NCBI GenBank assembly: GCA_900708905.1
Contig: CAADRB010000014.1
Location: forward strand, 1,273,348 to 1,337,347
Length of the DNA: 64,000 nucleotides
Direction: 5' to 3'
DNA from: Hymenolepis diminuta
Lineage: Eukaryota > Platyhelminthes > Cestoda > Cyclophyllidea > Hymenolepididae
The number at the start of each line of letters is the position of its first letter. The first letter of the stretch is position 1. A program made the position numbers and the translations under genes. Shown here piece by piece: positions 22,992 through 35,400 of the stretch. Below the pieces are notes generated by a model that made no database searches, was not told the DNA's origin, and saw nothing but the letters and a program-made list of their open reading frames with translations.

Positions 22992-23372
22992 TTATTCATG
23001 CACACCCAATTTCATTAAGGTGTGACCCATGTTTTCTGGGTAATTCTTAAGGTGATTCCGTTGTGATATCGCTATTTCATTACCAAATGCAGAGGAAGCC
23101 GACAAAATGAAATTAGTACCTGCAGTGTTTATGTTTTGTGTGGAGATAATTGATTTCCACAGGTTGTCTCGCCCATCTTTATCAAGACGAAAACACACAT
23201 CACTACTGACATTTTTAAAGCTATTTGGGACAAAAACTGTTATCAATCTGGCGATGTTTTGATCTTTGGGCATCAACAGCAAGAAGATGGAAGTCCCAAG
23301 TGTGTTAGAAGTAGGCTCGCAATCTTGCTGGACCAAAGTAAAGTACACATACCATCTCTCAAGGTGGACCAA
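22992..23372 (-). CDS. Unidentified 126-codon open frame
   Basis: The longest frame in the repeat-rich interval. There is no ATG near its start (the first is about 33 codons in), so it would have to be an internal or terminal exon. Composition is protein-like, with a hydrophobic run (SIFLLLMP) followed by a charged and serine/asparagine-rich part (FRLDKDGRDNLWKSI). I do not recognise the family. No splice acceptor clearly defines its 5' side, and it lies far from any other exon on this strand. It may be a real exon, a pseudogene fragment or part of a mobile element. Confidence 0.25.
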   Translation of the reverse strand: MVHLERWYVYFTLVQQDCEPTSNTLGTSIFLLLMPKDQNIARLITVFVPNSFKNVSSDVCFRLDKDGRDNLWKSIISTQNINTAGTNFILSASSAFGNEIAISQRNHLKNYPENMGHTLMKLGVHE

Positions 23373-24529
23373 TGTGGAAGCCGAACTGTGAGTTCAGTGA
23401 GCCATTGGTTAGATCGGACTATATAGCCATTGGTTGCTATTGCTCATGGTGGAGCTAGTTAGACATGCGGTAAATGACTGTCTGCTATTACCAATTGCGA
23501 TCATTATATCTCTTGGTTTCTATTTTCATCTGTCATATATCTCACAGACTTTATATTCTTTTATATTTATTTGCCTTACCTATACGACATGCTCTAATAA
23601 AGATCTTATATCTGAAATCACTGGGTCAACATTCCATCGCATATTGCAGAATTTCGTGAGGTTATTATGTCATTGAGAAAGAATAAATGGTTTTTCACAT
23701 GAACATGATAATTAACTAGGAGAGAACAATGAAGTACCGTCTCTTGCTTGCTTTCAAGTTCTTTCTATTTATCTCCCCCTTCCATTATCCGCTTGGACAA
23801 CAAAGACGGCGCAGAAGAAAATGAGGCCGATTGTACATTTGCTGAACATATACAATTTGAGTGTATCAGAAACAGACTTTCTTGTCTAGAACCAAGTAAA
23901 CGTCGGGAGTGAATAACAGACTATCAGCATGCTAGACGGATTGTAAAAATCATAAGTCGAAATTCCGAAAAATTTCTTCATGAAGTTACCTTTAGATGTG
24001 TTCACATTCATTCAAATAATTCAGAGTAAGACATTGAGTTATCTTTATATTTCAATGTAAATTGACCGGATGCTTTAAAAGTGAAAGAATTCAGATTCAT
24101 TGAAGTATTTAAATTTAGTGTTGTCAGTAACACGATCCACTTCATGCTAATCACCAGTTTTGGATTTTTTGATATTTGATGTGTGTAGAGCGGAAGCCGA
24201 TGATAAAAATTCAATTAAAGTATTTGAAAGGGCATTCATTCTAAGAATGGATAATGCTGTTTGTTACGCCAATGGAGATGGAGAATGTTTAATTTAATGA
24301 AACTTTTTTAAATATTTATTTTTCTATAAACCTTTCATATCTTTATTTAATGTCTACGTAGGCATTTAATTCTAATAAAATAATATGATGGATGACTGTT
24401 TAATGACTGAAAACTTATTACTACTAACACATTCACTTTTACGCTCTACAAGTCGATGTCCAAGCCGGAAAGAATGAAAACACGAATTACCGTTGCTGTA
24501 GCGAAAGCCTATAAAGGTTTGAAGGATAA
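23373..24529. other. Non-coding, nothing recognised
   Basis: Two overlapping plus-strand frames at 23434-23676 translate to hydrophobic low-information sequence. No gene is supported. Confidence 0.4.
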
Positions 24530-25030
24530 GTCTCTATGCACTTCCAGAATTACTTTTAATTCGCATTCTCTAATAACAATACTTCGGTTTTTCGTCCACG
24601 AAACTGGAGTGACGTCTATGACACATAACCCTTATCTGTCATGTGTAAATACGCGCATCGATTTCCCCCTCTCTCTAACAGCCTCGTTTCACTCATAAGT
24701 ACATCTATACCCATTTTCTCGCTCATCCCTATCCAAGTGACTCATATAAAGTTGTCTTTGTTTTCTACACAAGAACAGCGCACGCCTGTCAGTTACCGGT
24801 CCCTACGCTTCCTGCTCATCTCCTCTCTTCCTCAGCACGCTCTTCTCTCCCTCTCTCTGCCATTCGTTTCAAACTCGTTATGATTGCCTTGATTACAAAT
24901 TTTGGCCTAATCAACTCTTGGTCCTCTGCTTTACAATTGTTAGCTCTTACTCAAGCAGCTACGAATTGATGTTTGTTATTGCTGTTGTTATTTGTTAGCT
25001 GTGAACTGCTAGTTGTTATCTTAACTCCAA
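24530..25030 (+). repeat. Interspersed repeat family R4, copy 1 (inverted partner 52555-53060)
   Basis: Matches the reverse complement of 52555-53060 over about 500 bases: ccagaattacttttaattcgcattctc, the tgtca.gtgtaaa.cgcg.atcgatttcccc block, gtgactcatataaagtt, tcatctcctctcttcctcagcacgctc and gttgttatc.taactccaac. The open frames 24456-24883 lie inside it and have no recognised domain. The copy here supplies the sequence that is missing in the gap of the partner. Confidence 0.85.
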
Positions 25031-26059
25031 CAAGTTCAACTTGAACCATGCACAGTATAGTGTAATTCAAATTAGCTCACAAAGACACTTTGAGGTTTAA
25101 TCAATATTTCAATAATAATGGGGAGAAAATATAAATATAGCATGAATTTCGTTGAGAGAGGATATTTAATATTTATTCATAATTACATTTTCACCTTGAC
25201 ACTTACACATACAAATGCAACCAGTTAGTGTGTTAATTAATAGTAGGCAGTGAAAGTGTCGAACTTCGGCTAAAAGTCATAGTGAGCGAAAACTTCTGGA
25301 TAATCTAAACTCTTTAATCGATTGGTAGATCAATAGTGCTCCAATTAAACTCAAACCCTTCACTTATACCCAGCAGATTGGCGGGGACTAGGGAGGAAGA
25401 AATATAGTATTCGATATCAGTAAAGTTCTCCACTTCTGTAATTCTGGAAAGTCAAGCTTCTGTCACCACCGAGTATCATAAGGCGACAATGGACTCAAAC
25501 CTAGAGAGAGGCATGAGACATAAGCCACTTTACTAATTATATGTTATTATTACATATGTGGCTCGATCAATAAATTTTGGCCTAGTCGGTTCTCGGTCTT
25601 CTGTTCTAGAATTGGTGTCAACTATCAGCCGTTAGTTGTTATTATTAACTCCAGCCTGAGCATTCTGACATGACCTCAATTAAATATCAACAGCTAATTT
25701 GTAAGAGATACAAAGCAAACCAAATTAATAAAATTTACCAACACACCCCGCCTTTTATTATAAGCCATCAATCTTTTTGTACAAGAACATGAAAATCACC
25801 TGTTATGGCCAAAGGGATACTATTTCTTTTACTTCTGAATTGTTAACACTTCGATCAAGTGAAGTTTTAGTTATTGTATGAACAGTTTTCAGTCCTAAAA
25901 AAGAGTATAATATTTTAATTAATTTCAATTTCATTCATATTTTGAGGACTTGTGACTAATGTGCGTGTTCTTTTTTGAGGATTTGTGAAAAGAACGATGA
26001 TGAAGGATCAGTATCATGGGTTTGCAGTACCCGCACACTCTGAATTGAGTCCTGCTCAA
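25031..26059. other. Non-coding, with a third R4 fragment
   Basis: A fragment at about 25560-25690 repeats the end of family R4 (aaattttggcctagtcggttc, ggtcttctg, gttgttat.ttaactcca). The rest shows no gene. Confidence 0.5.
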
Positions 26060-26325
26060 TCTCTCTATGTATTGCGTACTTACTGACTCATACCTTTACC
26101 GTAACTGTCAGTTGCCCCTCAACGAAAAAAGGCCACAAAATCGGTCAATCACTTTATGGTGCCTCGTTTCGCCTGTTCCTCAGGGCCCAGGTTTTCCTCG
26201 TCCAGTTCTAACACCTCCCTCTTTCCACTTCCTACTCCTTCCTCCTTTACTCTCTAATTCACCCACAATTATTTAATAAGTCCGTTTTCCTACTTAATCT
26301 GTGGTGTTCTCTCCTGTTAGAGGCT
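26060..26325 (-). repeat. Interspersed repeat family R3, copy 2
   Basis: On the minus strand it shares with 43370-43625 the tail gaactgacagtta.ggtaaag..atgagtcagta...catagag, plus the upstream purine-rich section. Opposite in orientation to copies 1 and 3. Confidence 0.6.
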
Positions 26326-27258
26326 ATCATGCCCCGTTAGCCTATGAGTAGATAAATAGACTAATTTAGTCAGGCTTCCAACTGTTAGATCCATTTATTT
26401 AATAATTGCCACCATCTCATCAAACACGACAACGAAGCTCGTTATGTCGTATACTTGCTCATAAAAGTATTTGCTTCTGATAGAAAGCCCCAGAATTTAT
26501 GTATTTGAATAAATTTGAAGTAGCTGGGACCGGGTATCACTCAAGTTTAATAATTATGTGGCAAATTCAAATGAAGGTTTGTACCTGGAAAACAATTTCG
26601 GGGTTCGAGGTTTCTTTTTGCCTTGGATTAACAGTTTTGTTTTTGATTTCAACAGCAGTAAAAAATGCGAGAAATTGTGCATTTCATTGTAAAAATGTGC
26701 AAACACACGCTACTCAAAAATAATAGTAGAAAATATGTTTTAAGAAGCGGGCGGAAACATTAAGACTGTAGGAAAGTTTAATAGTTCAAAACCTGAAAAC
26801 CACTCTTAGTATCCAAGTAAGAAAAGCAACTGACAAAAATTAAATACAAAATTCGATTTTAAACCACCCGCCACTTTTAGAAAAAGAGATAACTTAATAG
26901 TTGTTACCCATCCAAAAAGAGAAGCGTACATTGCCTAACAGGAATTGGCATTTAATGGATAAAGAATACCAGATCAAGCTTGGGCAGATAAAACATTGCA
27001 AAAAAATTCACAAACAAAATTGAATGTCAAATCAATAAGGAGCCATAAATTCATTCTGAATAACCCTTCCAAGAAGTCAGTGTGAAACATAGAGATCAAA
27101 TCTAGAGCTTTGCAATTTGGAACAAAAGCGCTTCAAGAAAGTAAATCGAAGAATCCAAAGTCAGTTAATTTAACAATATTTATTCCTAGATACGAATCAC
27201 AACTTATTTTGCTACTTTTAGTGTAAACTAAACGAAATAATTTGAAAAGAAAAAAAGC
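26326..27258. other. RTF2 3' flank, no gene seen
   Basis: AT-rich, with no convincing frame. The right end adjoins the RTF2 poly(A) signal. Confidence 0.4.
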
Positions 27259-27264
27259 TTTATT
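27259..27264 (-). terminator. RTF2 poly(A) signal
   Basis: AATAAA on the minus strand 120 bases after the RTF2 stop codon, followed by a T-rich downstream stretch. Well placed for a short 3' UTR. Confidence 0.7.
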
Positions 27265-27383
27265 TACGAATACAAACTTTAATTTACCAAACAGAACGAT
27301 ATACGTATAAACAAGATAAAAGAAAAAAAGGGTGAGTCAAGAACAAACGCAGACATACAATGTACAATTACTATAAATTACAT

Positions 27384-28379
27384 CTAGTGAAAATAGAGAG
27401 GGTTAAAAGTAACCCAATGGGACTTGGGCTGATTCTTCGCCTCCTCGCTCGTAGTAAAGAGGGATTTGAAGACAGTAGAAGCATTTGGATCATTTTGAAC
27501 TGAACTGTACTTTGAAGATCCAGGTGCCTTCTTCTTATTATCCAATTCTACGTGTTCATGATCCGACTTCTTTTTCCCTTCACAATCTCCATCTTCTTTC
27601 TTGACTCGCTTATGACTAGACAGTGTCGAAGGAACATGATCTGCAGATCTTTTGTCACCAACTTTTACCGGTTTCTGGAGGAAAAAAGGAAAGATGATAT
27701 GATAAAGAGGAACACGTGACATTAATGAAAACAAAAAAAACACCTTATCAGATTCTGCATCTGGCAACGTCTTCAATTCTAATTTTGTATGATTTTTCTT
27801 ACTCTTCTTGATTGCTTCTTTATAAGTCCTTAATCGCTCTTGGGCAGCACGAATATCTTCATCTGTTTCTGGGTTGAGTAAAATGACACTTTCAGGCTTC
27901 AGAGGTTTACCACATTTAAGACAGGAAGAATCCTTAACATTATCGAATGCTCTCTTTGAAACAACACATCCACACTCCCAGGAGAACACAAAAGGATAGG
28001 AGCCATTCATTTCTTGACCCAAAATGGGACAGCAGAAGGACTCGGCGGAATCTTCAATTATACCAGAAGAGAGTTCGTGACTAATCTGTTCTTTTGGAAT
28101 AGGCGTTAGTCTCAAATCACGGACATCCTTTAATTTCTTAATGTGATCTGCAACGCTGCTTGTGTACTTGGTGGGATCAAGAAGTTTTTCAATTATTGCC
28201 TCCTTATTGTACAGTCGACCAAGTTGACAGGCCACAATTGGTTGGCGAAGTGGCTGCTGACTGAGCGCGCAATGCTTCCATTTGGCAGCATCTGCGGCAA
28301 TTTTACCAACCTTCTCCTTTTGCTTTTTTTCACGTACGAGCTCGACACGACGAGGAATACTACCTCCGTCCCCACCCAT
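27384..28379 (-). CDS. RTF2: Replication termination factor 2 (RTF2)
   Basis: Nuclear protein of the Rtf2 family, which acts at replication forks; in vertebrates its removal through DDI1/2 and the proteasome is needed for fork restart, and in fission yeast it supports site-specific fork termination. Two exons (28379-27744 and 27674-27384) encode 308 residues, against about 306 in human. Seen: start MGGDGGSIPRR, equal to the family's M-G-x-D-G-G-T-I-P-x-R; a first degenerate RING/U-box-like half at 35-65 (WKHCALS, PIVACQLGRLYNKE); a second zinc half with C116/C117, C136/C138 and C153/C156 (CCPI, MNGSYPFVF, CGC, CLKC); a lysine-rich middle; and the C-terminal signature FKSLFTTSEEAK then SHWVT. 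An in-frame ATG 48 bases upstream adds residues not found in the family, so 28379 is chosen. The 69-bp intron has no stop in frame. Head-to-head with the myosin gene. Confidence 0.95.
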   Translation of the reverse strand: MGGDGGSIPRRVELVREKKQKEKVGKIAADAAKWKHCALSQQPLRQPIVACQLGRLYNKEAIIEKLLDPTKYTSSVADHIKKLKDVRDLRLTPIPKEQISHELSSGIIEDSAESFCCPILGQEMNGSYPFVFSWECGCVVSKRAFDNVKDSSCLKCGKPLKPESVILLNPETDEDIRAAQERLRTYKEAIKKSKKNHTKLELKTLPDAESDKVFFLFSLMSRVPLYHIIFPFFLQKPVKVGDKRSADHVPSTLSSHKRVKKEDGDCEGKKKSDHEHVELDNKKKAPGSSKYSSVQNDPNASTVFKSLFTTSEEAKNQPKSHWVTFNPLYFH

Positions 28380-28758
28380 ATTACTAGCACCAAAAACGCT
28401 TCTTTGTATAGTCCGTACTATTAACAATAGGTTAAAACAACAGACACAATTACTGAATAAAAACTTACTGTTTTAGATTTTTTGAAAAAATATGACAACA
28501 TATAAAGTTAAAAATTAAAATTTTTTAACAATAAAGTATGCTGTTTTACGTAGTGAGTAATATAAAAATTAATTTTCGATCTCTAACAAACTGAAAATTT
28601 AATTGTTTTTCAAATTTTATAAATATTCAATACTATTGTTTGTTGTACACAATAGATTTAGTTTATGTGACCTAAAGATTGCAAGGTTGTGCAACAGTTG
28701 GATTCGCAAACTCATTTGCATTTTCAACTTTCTGGACATGTGAAAAATTTGTCAAGTA
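28380..28758. promoter_or_regulatory. Shared intergenic region between divergent RTF2 and MYO18
   Basis: Only 379 bases separate the two start codons. It must contain both 5' leaders and promoters unless one gene is started elsewhere. On the RTF2 side a T-rich tract ending in ctag lies four bases before the ATG, which could be a spliced-leader or cis acceptor. The region is very AT-rich, with no CpG-dense core and no clear TATA box that I would assert. Confidence 0.55.
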
Positions 28759-29477
28759 ATGGCATTTTCAGATGTGAAATGTAATTCTGGCTCAATGATG
28801 ACGGCCCATATTAGTAAGGAGGCAATTCAACGTGTACATGAACAAATATTCGGTAATATATACCAATTTATCCTCATACTTTTAAGGCAATCCATTTAGC
28901 TTAAGTAATGGATCTCGGCCCGATTTTCTTTCACCTCGCGTTCAAAGCTCCCAATTACGTTTGCCTTGTCCAGAGTTTTTCATTCATCAACGAACACCAT
29001 TTACTGTTATTTTAGACAAAGTTAACTTAGGAAATTATCAACAATTTTATTCGGAAAATGATTTACACAATGTAAAATCTCTTTATTTTAATTTTTATAA
29101 TTTTGAAGTATTTATATTATCAAACTTTCTGCTTATTTTAGCATATTCTAATGTCCAAACGACTAGCTGATTTTACGCATGGCGTACTTCCCGGAGATAT
29201 TATTGTCTCAATCAATGATGTTGATATAAAACAACTTTCTCCGGAGGAAGTTAATGAAAAATTTACATCTAATGGGCCAAATGAGCTAAAATTAATTCTG
29301 ACACCATCTGAAGAGTGTTTGGAACTATCAACTCGTTCAATTTATTTGCTCGATGCCCATCTTGGATCTTTGCAAGACCTTCTCTCTTCGAATAATTCTA
29401 ATTCAAACCACATTTGTCTTAGAGGCTGGATCAAAGAAAATGGGTGCTTTAGAGGAATCAGTGTTTTGATGAAAAAG
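28759..29477 (+). CDS. MYO18A: MYO18 exons 1-3: N-terminus and PDZ domain
   Basis: Exons 28759-28852, 28887-29071 and 29142-29477, with introns of 34 and 70 bases. The ATG at 28759 is the first in frame after stops and fits the family's short leader. The PDZ is read as PFTVIL (carboxylate loop region, 69-74), HILMSKRLADFTHG and LPGDIIVSINDVDI (109-122), the last being the classic PDZ core. After it comes TRSIYLLDAHLG and a serine/asparagine run. The PDZ in MYO18A mediates localisation through protein partners. Confidence 0.88.
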
Positions 29478-32400
29478 GTTCCTACCTTTTTTACATGAAA
29501 TGATTTGTTCAGATTTTGCTATTACCATTAATCTTGATTTTAGATCTATGTTAATATACTCCGAGAGACTTCCTCGAATTCTAACTGTTTATGCTCAGTT
29601 GGGGATATGGTTCTCGTGACTCATCGGGATGGGTATTCTACTGGAATTGTTGCTGAACTTCTCCCTGGAGGGGAATATCAAATCAAACTTGTTCCTGGAA
29701 AGCAAATCCTTACAGTTACTTCGGATGATATTAATAGGGTGGGTGGAAACGAAGTAACAGTTTAAATTACAGTCAAATTTTTTTATTTTAAATTATTCAT
29801 ATTTTCCTTATACCACTAAAGGATTTAAAAATAAAAATTACGTTATATAAATTTTCTAAACATATTGTGAGCAAATTGCTATCTTTTAATCTTAATTATA
29901 TTCTAGTCGTATTGGCTCATTACCCTTGATCACAAATAGGATTTTCTGGTGAGTATTTTATTTCTGGATGAAAAAATGAATCAATTTCAGAATATAATCA
30001 TTTAATATTAATTGGATAGCTTTGCATAGCGTAACTAGAAGTAGTCTTTATTAAGAGTTTTAGAAATCTTTATCGGTTTTAATGACTATGATTTTGTGTA
30101 AATAATTTTTCAATAAATTATTCGCATTTGGAGGGTTCAATCATTAATTTTGTTCTGAGATAATTGAAGGTCTAATTGAAGCTCTTAGACGGCCCAGTGA
30201 GCCTTGTCTAGTGAACCATTCGATATTTGAATCTCATGTTGGAATTATAATACTCTTGGTTTCAGTGTTTTGAACACAAACGCTTTTTCTTAATTAGAGG
30301 AGTCATGCAGAAGTAAAGATATACTCTTCCGGGTATATTAAACGAAAATGATCAATTTTTTATTCTTTCAGGCAAATCCAAAAGAGTTTGAGGGTATGGA
30401 TGATTTGATCCTACTTCCACACTTGAATGAAGTAGCCCTTGTATACAATCTCCACGCCAGATTTCTCAACTCCTTGCCATACACATACGTTGCCGATTTT
30501 GCCCTAATTGCCTTCAACCCTATGCGGAAACTCGACATTTATAATGAATCTGTGGGTTACATTCATTTTGTGTTGCTTATCTTGAGAAGTGATAATTTAA
30601 AAATGAATTGATACATTTATTATTGGGTTATGTATTATTATTGCCTAAGAAAATGCCAAAAATCTACAACTTTTAACCACGAAATTGCACCTGAATAAAG
30701 GGAACAGTCAGCAAGTCCAACATAATATGAAACTGGAGAGGGAGCCAATAATAAGTTAATGATGGAGTCTGGACATAAATGGTCTTACTTAATAAATTCT
30801 GAAAGTATTGGATTGTTCATATTCCCATAAAGAGTACGTTTCACTGTTCAAATTGTCAATGTTGAAAGTTCTTTATCTGTTGGATTCTTCATTGAGATTG
30901 TGTCCTCGATATTCAGAATTTGATGACCAGTTGATTTAATTCTGTTATTGATAACCCTGTTACAACCAAGAGAAAGCTGATGTAATTTGCAACAATTTTT
31001 AACGTATTTCAGCCAATTGTATTGTATTAAATTAGTGACAAATATGAGATGTTGTGTAAATTCAAGTAAGTACCTTGTCTCTATTAATTTTCGATGGGTG
31101 CGAAATAATGTGCGACATAGATGTATCATCGTAAAACATCACCTTTTTATCTGCTAGACTGCTGAATTGGTAAGTGCTTTTAACATACTTAGGTTATTTT
31201 TTTAATTTTATAATTAGGGATTTAAACTTTGACTGCAACACGAGGTACTCCCTTTACGTGAATGCAACAAAAGGCAGTTTTTTTACTTCGCTAAGTCTTT
31301 TTGCATTTTCTCTAATGAATACTTTTTTGATTAATCAAGCAAAATGTTTTGCAAAATGGATTTTTGATAAAAACCTTACAAAAATTGAGGGATCAGAATG
31401 TTACAGTAGTCCCGATTTGAAAAAGCCTCGGACTGACATCTGACAAACCCTTTGGGGATATATATATTTCTACTTACATGAATAAACTCATCTTCCTAAT
31501 CAAATTTCGAGAATCCTTCGTCATATATTCGGATTACTCACCTCATTAACCAAGTAAATTGCAAGTTATGTAGCAAGGTACTATCTTTATTAAAATGAAA
31601 ATGCAGTTTCGTTAGTTTATCATAATTTAATGGTGAAAATAAAGGGAGACAAGTATAATTTTCGCTTAAATCCGTCAGGGTTTGGTAGTTTGTTTTACTC
31701 TGGCTATTCAAATAATAAGAATGTAAATAGTAGATTAGTTTTCTTTTCTGTTTAACTATAAATGTACAGAGGTCTCTGAATGCATATGCGTCTCTTCGGA
31801 TCAAATTCTTTTCATTATTTTTCAAAGTATATAAAAAGTTTAGCTTTCCAAAATCAAGGATGATATTCGATGGTCCATTAAAGGTCATGATCTGAAACTT
31901 CTCCTTTCTGATCGCATTTTGGTTGTTATTTCTAAACGAGGAAGTAACGTTAATGCAATAAAGAGGAAAACCCTTATTATTTGTTTTATAATGATTTCCA
32001 AATTAAATATTAGTTCTGAATAAAATTGTTTCTCTGTCTTTCATTATCGTTATTCTTTATTGGGCAATTTGAATAATAATTGTCAACATATTTTAATAAT
32101 CAACAAATCTTTAGAACTTCACAAGTTTGGATTCAGGTTCTTATTAGACATGTTAAAGTAATTTTTAGGCTTCTTTCAAATTAGAAATTTTTATAAAATG
32201 TTAATTGAAAAAATAATATCACAATCGTATATTCATGAAAGCATCTGTTTGACAACTATAATTTTAAGTTTTTTATTTTCAAGCCAAATGACATTTCACT
32301 AGTTAGATTAGTTAACGTATTAAGTATTTGTTTTAATTGGCTTTGAAGTACTTAATACAGCTCGTAGAATGGTGGATCAAAAAATTTTCCGTGCTTAGTC

Positions 32401-35400
32401 GTATATTGTTCTCTGCGGTTTCTGTTCAACGTCTATTGTGAATTGACAGCTTACTGCACTTTATATCTTAGTGCTATCAAAAAAAGCTTAAAAACTGTAC
32501 TTTGCGGATGTGTGCGAATCACTGAATGTCCTGCCTTTATTTAGAGCTAAGAGACTTTCATTGATCAAAATCTCTCTAAAATGCCCATTTTAGAACGGTG
32601 GAATATTTGAAATATATTGTAAAATTTTCGGATGCCACTAATACCTTCGAAATACCCGCCATTAATACCTTCTTATATATTTGATTTAAAGTGATTGTAA
32701 TGCGTTAGCAAAACTGAATGTTTACAGGATGCTAATTAATGGGGAATTGCAAAGCTGAATTTGAAAAAATATTCCAGAAGACAAGGCTTAATTTCACTTC
32801 TGTCTTATTTTGTAACTAAAATAAATGAAATGAATAATTATGCAGCGAAGAATAACAGCGTTTTTTAATTTAAAGTTCTAATATCTAAATCTTATGATAA
32901 CATTTTCTTGGTTATTCTCCCATTTTTTCAACTTCATTAAAAGCTAATCAACATGTATTTAAATTTGAAGGTAAAACACCTATTTTTCAACTGTCGAAAT
33001 CGACTTGATATGCCTCCACACATCTACTCCGTTGCACAAACGATTTATGCCCGAATGGAAGCCGAATTTCTAGCACGAGAAGAGCGATCATCCACTCCTG
33101 GAATGAATGGCAGTTCATCTAATATCGGTTCCGCACCAACGTTCGGGCGAGAATGCATTTCCACTGCTTCAATATCCGCAGTCAAGGTCCCTACTCAAGC
33201 CGTCTGTCTGCTAGGACGATCAGGCTCTGGGAAGTCAGTGAATACGGAACATTTAATTGAGTACCTACTCACTCCACAGTCTTCTCAGACTTCTGAATCC
33301 CTCTCCCAAAATATCAATAAATCAAACCTTACTGGTTCGTATATAAGAGTTTGCTATCAAATACTTTAAAAGCTTTGTTCGCATATATAGCAGAACTATA
33401 TTTTTACTTTTTAAAGAATTAGTAAAAAGTTAAATACTTTTATTAACGATAGTAAGTTATAATATTTTCACGCCATTTCCAGACATTTTCAGTAGTCGTT
33501 CTTCAGTAGTTCAGAAGAAGTAACATTACCTTCGCATAAAAATATTCACCAAAAAGCATAACATCGTTTTCCTAGCAAACGTCTGATTTATGACCTTGAC
33601 TGTTTAATGATTTAGAAATAGCCAAATAAATGATCCCTTCCTTCACTCCAAATTTTAATTCACTCATATCAACACTGAAATCTTATTTGTTATAAATTGG
33701 TTAGCAATGCCAAGGATGAGAGCGCCTTTTACTTTTCAAAACCAAATAAGTCAATCTCTCATTAAGAACAAATACTCTCAAGACGCAAATGAATGCTCAA
33801 AGTTTTATCTAAAACATTTTTGTAATTTACAGTTCATTTTAAAATCAAGTTAAAGGTAATATTTTTTCGTGCACTGGATGAATTCAAACAAATAGAAATT
33901 AAATCTGCACTTTTTGAACTCGATTCATTTTGCTATTTAAAAGGTAAGCATATCATCAGAATATGATGGAGAAAAAATACAAGAATGAAAAGGAACTTAT
34001 ATAAGATATATCAATATACCTGAATTCTACAAATCAGATATCTATCTGGAACTCAGCCATTTTAATCGTTTCTATGCCAATGATTATTTGGAAAGGAAGT
34101 TCCTAATATAACAGTACAGATTAATTTCAATTTCCATACTTAAATATTTAAATTTGAATAAATTTATTTTTTTCCTTGAAGCTCGAAAGATGCGGGCTGT
34201 GATGTGTCTACTAGATGCTTTCACCTGTTCGCGAACTCTACTCAACTCCAATGCGAGTCGATGTCTTCGTCTTTTCACAATTGAATTCATAGTAGAGTGG
34301 GAAACGAAAGCAGCTCAAATTTCCGCCTCTGGCTTGAATGTAGACATTCTCCTGCTTGACAAATTCCGTGTCACTCGGCGACCACAAGGCGAACCCACAT
34401 TCCACATCTTTTACTACTTTTTGGCCGGTCTCGAGAGCGATATTCGGTGAGTCATCTGCATGAAGGTAGGAGAGAGAAGAAAAAAGAGAGAAAAAATTCG
34501 ATTTCTGGAAATCTGCTGCTAATCAACAATAATCTTGTTAGGGAGTTTGGTTTTTATTAGAGTCTAGAAAGATCATTGATAAACAAAGGCTTTTGGTTTC
34601 ATTATAATGGAGTGGGAGGAATCTACTAGAATTCAGTGTCAAATATTATCGGACTGATTGTCTCGGCGATCTTTTCGTTTTTATGATTAAAAAATTTGTA
34701 TATTCATGAATAACCCAAATGATTAGTAGTTAGCTTTCTTTCATTATCTTGTTCTTCTTGTAATATGATACTATGAATATAAATTACAAAAATATGAAAA
34801 GAACAATTCTGGAATATTCTGTAATTTAAGATTAATCCTGAATTTCACTCTGTTTTTGTATGTTCTTTCTATTCTAACTTGTCTATTCAAAAGATACCAA
34901 TTTGGAAAAAGGGATAATATGCAGGGTTAAATATAGTAAAATACCTTCCTTTTAAGAAATTGCTCCTGTTAATGAGCTCTGATCGATTTTAGGAATAAAT
35001 ATATTGAAGAGGCAGATATCGGTAATAATTTTCAGTATGAAAAATTTTAATTACAAGTTTTATGGTGAATGTTTATTCAAATCATTAAGTTTAAATTAGT
35101 TTAAGAGAACCAATTGATATCTTCCTGCCAGAAAAATAGAAATGGAAATGATTCTATGAGAAAATACGGGTTTCATGGACTTAAGAGGTACTGAGGCAAG
35201 AGAAAGCACCAAGTGATACTAAGAGATGATTGCATCAATTAGATACTGATGGTGCTTTGAGTAATTTCTAAACAATAAAGTTTCTAAATTCTTAGAAAAT
35301 GGTCTGCAAATTCGACTTTATTATGCTTTTAACTGACGTGAAACTGATGAGTCATGTATCTGTTTCCATCCTAATTTAACGGAATCGACTTTATATGCTT

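Noticed and set aside
24456..24883. Two overlapping plus frames of 80 codons
   Set aside because: They lie in repeat R4, whose inverted copy breaks these frames.
30552..30611. Open continuation of MYO18 exon 5 past TCT
   Set aside because: The later gttaca donor breaks phase with exon 6 and family spacing; the gtgggt donor restores both.
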